64,000 nucleotides of DNA. It comes from Odiellus spinosus. Taxonomy: Eukaryota; Arthropoda; Arachnida; Opiliones; Phalangiidae. A model generated the notes under the pieces. That model made no database searches. It saw only the letters and a program-made list of their open reading frames with translations, and had not been told where the DNA came from. The stretch spans positions 7,254,001-7,318,000 of the forward strand of contig OY987230.1 of NCBI GenBank assembly GCA_963920705.1, given 5' to 3'. The translations under genes and the position numbers were made by a program. Below are positions 45,401-57,400 of this stretch, piece by piece (the stretch's first letter is position 1; every line of letters begins with the position of its first letter).

Positions 45401-48400
45401 CCTTTGTAATCAAAGGACCAATGTAAGGTGTACAAATTATAAGTAGCTTTGACTGTAACTGAGTACCTATTTTGCATTATCAAACTCTGTAAACAATTGC
45501 GCAATCGTGTAATTGGCGTACAGTTTTTAAAGTGGATTACTGGGCGGTCCCGTAACAAAGAGCGGAATTTAGTCTAATTCACCAATGAAAAACGTTTTCA
45601 AGTCTCTTTTATCCCTTTTAATGTTGTTGATTCCATTTGGAAAATATTCTGTTTTGAAATAGCGAATTCTACTGGGTACTCTCCGAGCTCTAGAGAGCAA
45701 GAGAGACCGCTCTCCGAGCTCTAGAGAGCAAGAGAGACCGCTCTCCGAGCTCTAGAGAGCAAGAGAGATCGCTCTCCGAGCTCTAGAGAGCAAGAGAGAT
45801 CGCTCTCCGAGCTCTATAAAGAGCAAGAGAGATTTTCCTTTTCTAAGGGATAAGTTGATCTCACACCGGACAACTTTATTTTTTTGAGACAGTAGTACGT
45901 TTTACACTGATCTGATCGTTGATACAATATTTTCGGTGCTCGAAATTGAACAAGGACGAGATCAGTTACGTTGTCACCTTCCTAGATTCGTTAAGTACTC
46001 CGCGCAGTGTCAGTGTCACTCGCTATAATAGGTGTCTTATTCCTTTAAAATGTCAGCGTCGTATGTCAGTTATATGACGTTAGATCAGATTGACCAGCTT
46101 GCCCTCTTTAGAAGCGTTTGAGTGACGGATTACGGACAAGTTTATAGTGGGAAGTGGGAAATATTCATTTTTGTCTACCGTACCTGGATATTCGTTGTTG
46201 TCAGCGTCAATGCCGCCTGATAAGGAAAACCCGAACGTTCGCAAATTCTTATCAAAAACGCTGGCCGGAATAACTTGGGAGGGTTTCGTTCGAATTCCTT
46301 TCTTGCTTCCGTGGTAAACATAAACGACGCCGGCATCATTTTCTCCGGCATAAGGCGCTCCTACAGCGAAATCTGTCAAAAGATATCAAGTTTACTTGGG
46401 TCACTAAACAGCGATGTTCGTACTAAGAATCATCGACCCCATTTTCAAACCGTTTCCAAAAATTACTCAGTTTTTTGAGATATCAAGTGTTTCGAGTCCT
46501 ATCTGAAAATTGTGTTTCGAGTACTTTGCGAACCTGAAAATTATATTTCGAGACCCATTCGAGTCCTATGGAAACCTGAAAATTATATTTCGAGACCCTT
46601 TCGAGTCCTATGGAAACCTGAAAATTGTATTTCGAGTCTCTTTCGAGTCCTATGGGAACCTGAAAGTGGTATTTCGAGTAGTATTCGAGTCCAATCAAAT
46701 TCTCAATGCTCTGATAGTGCTTATCATTACTAACTTGGGCGTTTAAACGATTCAAGTAAAATAAATATTTAAATATAGGAACTAAAAAATTTTCTTTCCA
46801 AGATCTTTGTTTACGAAAGTCTCGACTTGCAACTTCAAAAATATTTTCTTATCGAAATGAAATCCAAGACTGAGAAGTACAACAGACAAAGCCTTAGGCG
46901 TTCTTTTCTGTATCTATAAGTACACGCACGCGTTCTTGATCATTGAATTTACTAAACCTTTTCGTACGGTTTCTGAACTCGAATTTGAATATTCGAAAAA
47001 ACCTGTGTTTTTGGAAACAAGTTCGAAGTTGGGTATACAATGTGAACGTGTCTAACAAAATAGTGTTATGAATAAAATAAGGGGTCAATGGCGTAGTACC
47101 TTCGAATCCGTCCCTATTAACGTCTCTCAGTGAAGCCAGAGCTAATCCGAATCGACCTTTAGTCATGGTACCGTCCAGCACCGTCTTCGTTTTGAATTCG
47201 TGCTATGACAAGTATATAAAAACATATTAAAAGAAACTTCACGAACTTTCATCCAACGTTTTAGCTCGAGTTTCTTGGTCCCAACTGTTAATGGTCCCAA
47301 CTGTTAATATTCAGTAAAATAATAGCTCTAAATGAATTAGCTATTAAAGGGAGACTGAAGGAAAAATCGAATGCAATATTTTGTTGATAAAACAGTAATA
47401 TAAAGACCCTTCCTCCACTCCGTTTAATTACTTCAAAATTAAGGTTTAAAGTAAGCGTTTTACACCCTCCCCCCTCCCGCAACTTTTTAAATTGGAGGCC
47501 AGCCAATAAATTTTTTCTTTGGGAAAGTCTTAAATCTAAATATTAAGTTATCGCCTATTACACACGGTTTCCTTCAGTCTCCCTTTAATATGTTTCGCCT
47601 GAAACATTAGTACTCTCTTTGTGAAGATAAAATCTCAATTAATAATAATTAAATTCGCGCCTGATACTTAGAAACCAAATGCAATTTGAGTAGAATTGTC
47701 CCCACTTTCTACGTCATAAGTCATTACTACTGGCTTTAATAGAACCAACAGATAATTGCTTTCATGTTAAGTACTTGAACCAGAATGTCTCATCTTTCAT
47801 TTCAAATTATCTTTATTCATGTTTTTCCCCATTTTGGTTAATTTTCATCAAACAATTTTTGCAACAAAAAATATATTTTTTTTCATAGATTAGAGATCGG
47901 GGTTTGGACAAAATAATCCACAACTATCAGTTAATCAGTTAATCATAAAAAAATAATCGTAAAATTATTCGCGATTACATTGGATTTATCATAGACTTTC
48001 CTCGAAAAATTTTAAGTTATGAATAAAGATAAAATAATCAGAAATTTCTTGTCCAAACCCCGATCTCTATCATAGATCTTCGAAAAAAAAGGGTGACAGT
48101 ATCACTTTAAAGAGATACTGTCACACTCACGGATTTTTCATGAGCTCCAAATAGAATTTGAGTATCATTTTCGGAAAGATCGTTAAAAAACGATTCAAAA
48201 TATATATTCATGTGTCATAGAAAAAATTACCGAAACTGTAAAAATTATTATTTTAAAATCACCAATTTCGAAATTTTTAAAATAATTCGAATTAGGTATA
48301 TGTCATCGCTATAGTCGTGTGGCTATCGTTGATTCTCACGCGTTCTGACACGTGATAAAGCGACCTTCTCGCGAAGTACGTCATTTTTTCCAAAAACTAT

Positions 48401-51400
48401 ATATTTTGTCTATTAATTTTGAAGTTCTTAAAAAACCCGTCCACCCATAAGTTTAAAATTTTAAATATGACTTTTTAATAGTATGAAAAACCGAAAATTA
48501 TAATTCATAGGTCTTCGGGGGGGGGGGGGGGATAACATGATGCCAGCCTAACTTTAAATTTAATATTATTTTGAAAATCATTCTAAAACTATGATTTTCT
48601 TCCGTTTTTCTATAATCTTTCACAGGATTTAAAACTGACCCTAGACTAAAAATGCATGCCCTTATAGATGGCAACAGCAGTTAATTAAATAAAAGTTAAA
48701 GATCCAGAATCTAATCGCGTTTAAAACTTAGACATGTTATTTATGATTAATAAATTCCCCACGCAAATCTTACTTGTTTATTTTGGTAAATGACGTTAAC
48801 TCTGCCAACTTCGTAACTACCATCCTTAAGTTTAGGATCCGTGTAGAGAGGGGCACCCACGATGATATCGTCCAACCTTGAGAAGAAATCGGGAAAAGAA
48901 AGAAGGAAAAAAACACGTCGTTTCATATAAATCTTAATTATTCTCGCTAATTAACCCCCCGGCTCTTTTAATTACCCGTCTCCATTAACGTCCGCGACAG
49001 TTACGGCGTATCCAAAATATGACCCGATTAACTCGCCCGTGATGTTGTGTAGATTAGTTATATTTGCCGTGTATATAACTACCTGAAAAGATAAGGTTTT
49101 AGTGTCAAAACGAGTGAGAGGGTCAAGAGGTCGCGACTATAGTGCTCGGAGTTTAATATAACTTGAAGCTAAAAATGGAACAGCTTTTGAATTTATTTTC
49201 GGAATCACTGTGCTCCAAGTTTCCCTTTAACTTATCCGAAGGTAAAATTAAAAATTATTCGTTTTTATCCGAAAATGACACTTATCCTAGAAAATTATCC
49301 GAGTTATATTATTCGGATAAGATCATTTGAAATTTTATTTTCGTCAAAAATAATACGTAAAATTTAAACCTAAAAGCTTGGTTTTATTGTTTTATTTACT
49401 TTCTTCGAATTGTAATTATTAATTTGAATTATAATTCTTTTATTTTCCACGAATTGTAATAAATGTGAACTTTCTTTCCGAGCACTAGTCGTGACCGTTT
49501 GTTAAAATATCACAATATCATTAATTAGCTCAATATCTAGAACTCCTAAAAATAATTTCAAAATTTCTTCTCCTAAATATGCTTTAAAATCTCAAAATTC
49601 CTTCTCTGAAATATGCTTTAAAATCTCAAGATTTCTTCTCTTAAATATGCTTTAAAATCTCCAAAATGTCTTCTCTTAAATATGCTTTAAAATCTTCAAA
49701 ATTCCTTCCCTGAAATATGCTTTAAAATCTCCAAAATTCCTTCTCTTAAATATGCTTTAAAATCTCAAAATTCCTTCTCTTAAATATGCTTTCAAATCTC
49801 AAGATTTCTTCTCATAAATATGCTTTAAAATCTCCAAAATTCCTTCTCATAAACATGCTTTAAAATCTCCAAAATTCCTTATCATAAATATGCTTTAAAA
49901 TCCCCAAAATTCCTTCTCATAAATATGCTTTAAAATCTCCAAAATTCCTTCTCTTAAATATGCTTTAAAATCTCAAAATTTCTTCTCATAAATATGCTTT
50001 AAAATCACAAAATATTTTCTCCTATAAATATGCTTTAAAACAAAGGCGAAATACAATTATTGTTATTGGATCATACAACCACAATCTAGCCCTCGAAACC
50101 TAGAGTAAGGAAAATCCGGATAATTAAATACCTGGCCAGTTAAATTGTTGCCTTTGGGATGTCCTACAACCACATCCGGTTCGTTGTCACCAGTAAACTC
50201 GCCGGAAGCGACGGAATAACCTGACGTAATTAATTATTGGCAATTACTACGTGTCGTTCGTTATTTGAATGATCTGCCTTGGTTTTCGCGGAACTATACC
50301 TAGATAGGTGTCATCGTTGGTAGTTGGGGACTCTTTGGTACTCGTTATGGACGGCCTGGATAGAAGATCTTGCGAGAATAATTGACCTGTTGAAGGGTTT
50401 CCAAGAAATTTCGGGACATTCTATTAGAAACGATATGGTAGCCTATCAGAAATTTACGATATCGGCCGAATAAAATCCCCTAACTCGCTCGCTTAGATTT
50501 GAGCTTATTCATTTAAATATAAATGTTTAAAATAGGGTTCGAATTAATTATTGATGATACATAAAGCTAGGATAAAACTATTCGTATTCTCAGAAATGAG
50601 TATTTAGTACTACTTCTATTTACAGGGCGACCATATTTCCTGTATTTTAATAATAATTCCTATAATCTCCTATATTTTCTTAATAATTCCTCTAATCTCC
50701 TATATTTTCTTTATAATTCCTCTAATCTCCTATATTTTCTTAATAATTCCTCTAATCTCCTATATTTTCTTTATAATTCCTCTAATCTCCTATATTTTCT
50801 TAATAATTTCTAAAATAATCTCATATAATTCATTAATAATTTCTAAAATAATCTCATATAATTCATTAATAATTCCTATAACCTCCTATATTTTAATAAT
50901 AATTCTCCTAAATCAGGTACTATGAGGTGTTACATTATTAAGTGACATAGATTTGACAGTTCTAGCAGCGTGCACTCGGTTTACTCAATAGTTCGTATTT
51001 AAGCTGTAAACAGAGTACATTTGAAATATTTCACTATATCAATAAGGAATAGAGATCGGGGTTTGGACAAGAAATTTTCTGATTATTTTATCTTTATTCA
51101 TAACTTAAAATTTTTCGAGGAAAGTCTATTATAAATCCAATGTAATCGCGAATAGTTTTCCGAATATTTTTTCTGATTAACTGATAGTTGTGGATTATTT
51201 TGTCCAAACCCCGATCTCTAATAAGGAACTAAGTATATGCCAAGATAATAATAAATTCTTTGGTAGTTTGGTACTACTTGTAATTAAAATAATAATAATT
51301 ATTACCTTGCCAATAGTAACTTCCTACAGCTCCTATGAATAACCTTCTTCTGTCCTATAAATATTAATGATGTTATTTCGGATTTATTTAAACGTATTAT

Positions 51401-54400
51401 TCATATTGGGAGCTATTGAATGAATATGAAAAGCGGAAAGGAGATTTAAACAATAAGTCTTATTATAAAATGTACCTTTCAAGCCTGATAATCCATTCAT
51501 TGCCTTATTAAATGGAGATTGCAACCTAACAACAAGTGATTTTTTTATCGATTCCTTATCGTTTAAATATGCCTAGTCCACCAGTAAAACAATTTACAAA
51601 CAGATATTAAACTAGAAATAAATTTAAAACCTACCCGGAAAATAGGCTTAGCGGGATTCATGGAGATCCTGCATTCCCCATATCAATGTAATTGGTCGCT
51701 AATGTTTATATGGGGAGTTCAGGTGATCTGCATGAATCCAACTAAGCCTATTTTGATGGTTGGATTTAAATTTATTTCTAGTTTAATATTTCTTTGATTA
51801 GGCCTATTTAAACGATAAGGAATCGATAAAAAATCACTTGTTGTTAGGTTGCATTCTCCCTTTAAGGACACTCTTTCAAACAGAAGGACATCTTTCAAAA
51901 AAACATTTCGCGTGGTGTGTTCGTGCATTCCATAATATTAGAATTTTTTGTCCCAAATTTTTGAATGATGGCCAAAGTGTCTAGCCATCAAGTACATAAT
52001 GAATTCTTATCGTTTTCGCTTTTGAGAAACAAATTTGTCACTCACGCTTCCCTTAATTTTCCAAAAAGAAAAAGGGAAAACCTTTTAAACGTACTTTTGT
52101 TATAGCAGCTGAAAATCCAGCTTGGCAAAAACCTTGGCGATGAAATCCCCAGAGAGCTGTGAATATATTTTAAAATTAGTCTTAATTTCACGTGTTAGGG
52201 TAATTAAAATACAATTATAGCGTAATTAAGACTGCAGCTATCTTTTAAAGTAGACACAAAACCTGACACGATTCGGGTCTTGTCAAATTGATCTCGCGAG
52301 GTGTACTACGCGTGACGTCTGTTTTACTTTTCATAGAATATGAATATGAATAACGAAAGAAATTGGCTTTCCAAATGAAGAAAAATCTTACTTGGTCGAA
52401 AATGGTACAAATGGTAAACTTACTTCGCAGTTCCAGACTTCCTATATTTCCTATATTTTCAGTGACTTCCTATATTTCCTATATTTTCAGTGACTTCCTA
52501 TATTTCCTATATTTTCAGTGACTTCCTATATTTCCTATATTTTCAGTGACTTCCTATATTTCCTATATTTTCAGTGACTTCCTATATTTCCTATATTTTC
52601 AGTGACTTCCTATATTTCCTATATTTTCAGTGATTTCCTATATTATCAGTGACTTCCTATATTTCCTATATTATCAGTGACTTCCTATATTTCCTATATT
52701 ATCAGTGACTTCCTATATTTCCTATATTATCAGTGACTTCCTATATTTCCTATATTATCAGTGACTTCCTATATTTGCTATATTATCAGTGACTTCCTAT
52801 ATTTCCTATATTATCAGTGACTTCTTATATTTCCTATATTTTCAATGACTTCCTATAAATTCCTATAATTGAAGGTTTTCTCCTATATTTTCCAATTTTT
52901 TCGGTTATCAGGTTATTCATTTTCAAATAAAAGTATAATTTAAAATTTCACAAAAATGAAACATTCCCACCAAAGGCATCGAGTCAAAAACAGGAAAGAT
53001 TAAGATTTTAAAGAAAATCAAAAAGCGGTAAATATGTGGTAAAAATGTCAAATCAACGGCGTATTATATCAAATTTTTTCCTATAAATTCACTGTTATAT
53101 ATCCTATATTTTCCTATATTTTCGTTATTATTTATGCTATATTTCCTAATATTTTTAATTTTCAATCCTATTTTCTCCTATAATTCGCCTTTAAATTTCT
53201 TATTTTCCCATAAAATTTCAAGTTTTTGCCCTGGTCACCTTGCAATTCGAATTCAACAAAAGTGGAACAAAATTTAAAATGCTTTTGGTTGAATTTAAAT
53301 TTTTTAATTTGGTATATTTGTTCGAATTTGAATTTTCCATTCTTGACCAAATTGGGCGATTTTTCCTCTTTGGTTAAGTCGATTTCTTTGGTTATTCTAT
53401 GGAAGCACATTGAAATGAAAAGTAAAACTGACGTCACGCGTATGGAAAAATCAACCTGGCGAATTTTTTCAAATTTCTTGCGATTAAATTCGCGAGCTTG
53501 GCAATTTGACAAGCTGCCCGAATCAAGTGAGGTTGCGTGTGTACTTTAAGAAATATAAAACTGTGCTTCTTGAGAAATAGCTACAAATATGACAGACATT
53601 TAAAACTTGGGCGTAAGATGAAACTCATTTGACTTTGATTATGATCAAATTAGGGTAAGGTTAAGATTAGCTATCTCCCCTCTCGGCACTAATTCAGTGA
53701 TTCACCCATTACAAGCCTCTTTCGCGAAAGATGGCCTCTTAAAAGAATGTTAAGCCTATTTTTAAATCGGTATAAATAAAGAAAATTTAAATTATAAACA
53801 TTGTGTAAGTTTTGTGACGGAATAAATCTGTTTGCCTCGAAAGTTTCAAACCAAGATGGCCTAGTAAAATACCCCTAAGTTATCAGACATGTAGCGATTT
53901 TTTTTTTATTAGGATAGTATTGATAGGAACTCAAGTTTATCTAGAGAGTAAAATATAGGACCATCGTTTTTGGGAACCCCTATTTATTTTTCTGTTCTAG
54001 CTTTTTTTTTTATTTTTCTGTGGGGAAGTTGTTGGGGCTGTATCTCTTTTTAGGTATGAGAGGAACATCTCTTGAGTCATCCTCGGAGAACGGAAGATTT
54101 TTCTCCTTGGAAGAGGCACTAGAGAGACTTTTCTAAAAGTAGCGTTGACAGATGAACCCCCCATGCACTCGTCTAATAACTGGCCTACTCCACTCCGCCG
54201 TGAAAATGTTTGCTTAAAATCTGAAGAAATTTTATGGACTCTTACAATCTTTTTCATCTTTTTCTTGCGATTTTGACGTTTTTAACCGCCTTTCTTTAAC
54301 TTATTCGTGGTGGGGGAGTTGTATTTATAACTTTTGATTACATTTTTTGATAAATTTACATTTATTTTGATGCTTATAAATGATTTTAAGAGTTGTTTGT

Positions 54401-57400
54401 TTCATTAAAATTGAACCAATTTAGTTTTTAGTAATTTTTCCCGCTTTTAATTTTAAATTCAAGGGCTACAAGTTACGTATTTGGCGACTCTATTTTGTAG
54501 ACACCTATCGATGAACTTTAGCAACTTAATACCAAAATAGGCTCTTGTTTGGAAGCTGACGAGCTGCGTATAATTAGGGTCGGTTAAAGATCCTATCAGT
54601 CCGGAATTTTACCCCTTTTAAAATGCTCTTCCCTTATGCACACAGCCTAGCTTTGACTGTACAATTTGTTATGATTAACGTCATCTGCTAAGCTAGAAAA
54701 CAAGGCGACTTTAAACAGGATTTAAAAATCGCAGATAATCCCTTTCATTAGAGTTTAATTTTACAGTTTTAACGTGAAAATGAAGATATACGGATTGGTA
54801 ATTGCTATATTTTTTTGTGCGTGGGAATTGTTGTCGTTTTAGCTAAATATTTTCAAAATGAATTATTTTGATATACAGGAGGATAGAAAATACTGAGTTA
54901 CAAGTAAGGCTTAGAGATTACCCTAAAGTTAACGGGAAATCTGGTATGTGAAAAACGTTTTCTAATTATTGATTAATTGTCCTTCGGTTTTTTTAATGGG
55001 TACAATTGGTCCAAAATACATAAAATGGCTTGAATTTAGATCTATAGCAGACGATGTGTAAAATTTTGACAAATATAATGACCACCGGGAAAAGGGCATT
55101 ATTAATTATTTTAGACGTTTTTTGATACCTTATGCTAATGATAGGTAACATTACTATATATTTTCAGTTACCAAGTCTATACGTCCTGGATTTCGAATGA
55201 AAAAGGACCACTTTCAATCAACAATTCGTGATAGTGTGAACCGCCTTACTACGAACAGCGTCAACCGGTAGGTTTACTTAAAAACTTTAAATTTGAGCAG
55301 CTACGCGGTTAAGATTTACATAATCGAGCGTTTCTGTCTGTCGACCCAATTATTTGAGAGCGTAATTAGCCCCAAATTAACCCCTATACGTGAAAATTCT
55401 TGTTACAAACTCCGTTTCAAGAAGCTTTTTGCCCCTCCTCCAAAAAAACACTTAGCCTCCGGCTGGCCCAATATTCGGACGCGTTTGCTGCGCCCAAGTA
55501 GCGACGAAGCTAAACGTGGGTAGCCACCTACACCGACTTTGTCGTGGGTAGAGTGATAAGAATGATAGCCGAACAATTTCAGAATGACATTTTATATTGT
55601 TTTTAATGCGAGAGAGAAACTCCTCTGAGTGAAACGTCTTTTTATACCAAAAAGCACCATGATTTACTCATAGTGCCACGCCCACCCACGCAAGCGAAAC
55701 GGAAAACCTATCATTATAAAAAGATCAACCCTCTGAAAATAATTTTAAAGGGAGACACACGACTAAATTATCCCCAAAATTTGATTTTTCTGCTCAAAAG
55801 ATAGAGCTAAAATTTTCACGCTCCACAAAGGGCGCGTGACCCTTTACAGTAAAAGGCAAAGGCGAACATTAGCGCGTGAAAATATTTTCTATTCCTGACA
55901 TTTTTGGTGCGTAACTTAGGTAGGGTTGTGGATCTAGTTCATTTTACAAATCTATGAGATAGGCGCCATTTTCGCGCGCTTTTCTCGAAAGATCTAACTA
56001 CAATTCTGGCAGGAAGTATCAATCGCGTGAAAATTGGCTACTCCCTTTTCTCATAATTCTAATTTCTCTCGAGAGAAAAAGTGGGTAAAAACGCTAATAT
56101 CATTTTTACGAGAAAACGGTTAATTATTTTAGACCATTCTAACCCCCGTAATTTACGGAATTAAGTTTTCTGCGTGTTACCCTTTAAGAGAAACTATTTT
56201 GTAATAACGACTCGCGAGTAGGATTAATAATCAAGGAACACCAGACTTGTAAATTTGTAAATGTTTATGAAAGTAGTGGGATCGAATTTCATAACTAATA
56301 TTTTTGGTAAACAAGCTTTGCTCTATATGTTTATCCTAATAAATTCCTAAGTTATCGAAAGACATAACAACGGGGATTGACATTATCTATTTATTTAGGC
56401 AAGATTGAGTGGACATGTAATACTCTTTCCAGACGAGGCGTAACTAGCCGGTTTAATCTGATTTAACCCAAATTAACCGTGGTGTAATCACAATTAACCT
56501 AGGTTTATGTTTATAGAACTGAGAATGCTGTGTAAACCTCGGTTAAATCTGATTTAACCACGGCTAATTACGCCTCGTCTGAAGAGGGTATTAGGCAAAA
56601 GCAGTTTCAATTCAGAGTTGAATATTAGTTCTGACCATTTATGTTTGTCATTCCTAAAGTTATTTATTTAAACTGTTCTTCCGTAATTAATGGGTTCATT
56701 TGCTTACATATGTTGGGCCTTTTGAAACTGGAGCGAGTTATTTGAAACTTGAAAGTAATTTACTTTACCCAGTAATTGTAATAAGTAGTCGAACCTTTCC
56801 AATTCAATGGAAATTCGGAGCTATAAATGAAACAGCTTTTGAATTTATTTTCGGAATCGCCATGTCAATAAAACGTATTCTAGAATTTTCTAAACAATTT
56901 TTATACGCGTTTTTGGTGTTTAAATTAATTTCTTAAGTTTAATTAAATGTCTATTACAGTAAATATAAATTCGGGCCAATCATATTATTTCAGCCTTCAA
57001 CAGTGCTTGCACCATGGATTAATCAACCTCACAGGGATAATTCACTCTGGTACGATTTGCTATACTAGTAGTTGAAGATGTTTGTTTCAAACATGGCTGC
57101 CAGACATTTTATCCGGACCCCCAATTTTACCCCCTTACCGATACAAATCCGGAAGTAATCCATGAGAGCATCGTCTGCTTTAGAGTTTTTTCCCCTTCAA
57201 TATTTCACCCCGTGTATCGGTAGCTAGAAACATCCGGTGTAGAAAATTTTTGACACCAGGGTGCGATTCGAACAATCATTTTACCAGAGTGAATTATAAC
57301 TGTGAGGTTGATTAATCCATGCTTGTAATGTCTTAAAATTTAAAGAGTCTCTTTATATTAGGCCATTTAATTTAAACACCAAAAACTTATCTAAAAAATT

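Noticed and set aside
45289-45558. 89-codon minus-strand frame in an integrin intron
   Set aside because: No match to integrin sequence. Flanking exon phases join perfectly without it.
46483-46755. Open frames on both strands in the 42-bp repeat
   Set aside because: The period is a multiple of three and both strands are open, as expected of a tandem repeat inside an intron.
53997-54257. 86-codon minus-strand frame upstream of integrin exon B
   Set aside because: The sequence is not integrin-like, and exon A joins exon B in phase without it.
55269-55301. A 33-bp GT...AG stretch joining the candidate peptide gene to the 76-codon frame at 55293-55523
   Set aside because: Too short for the introns of this genome (others are 50 bp or more), and the frame already stops at TAG 55269-55271.
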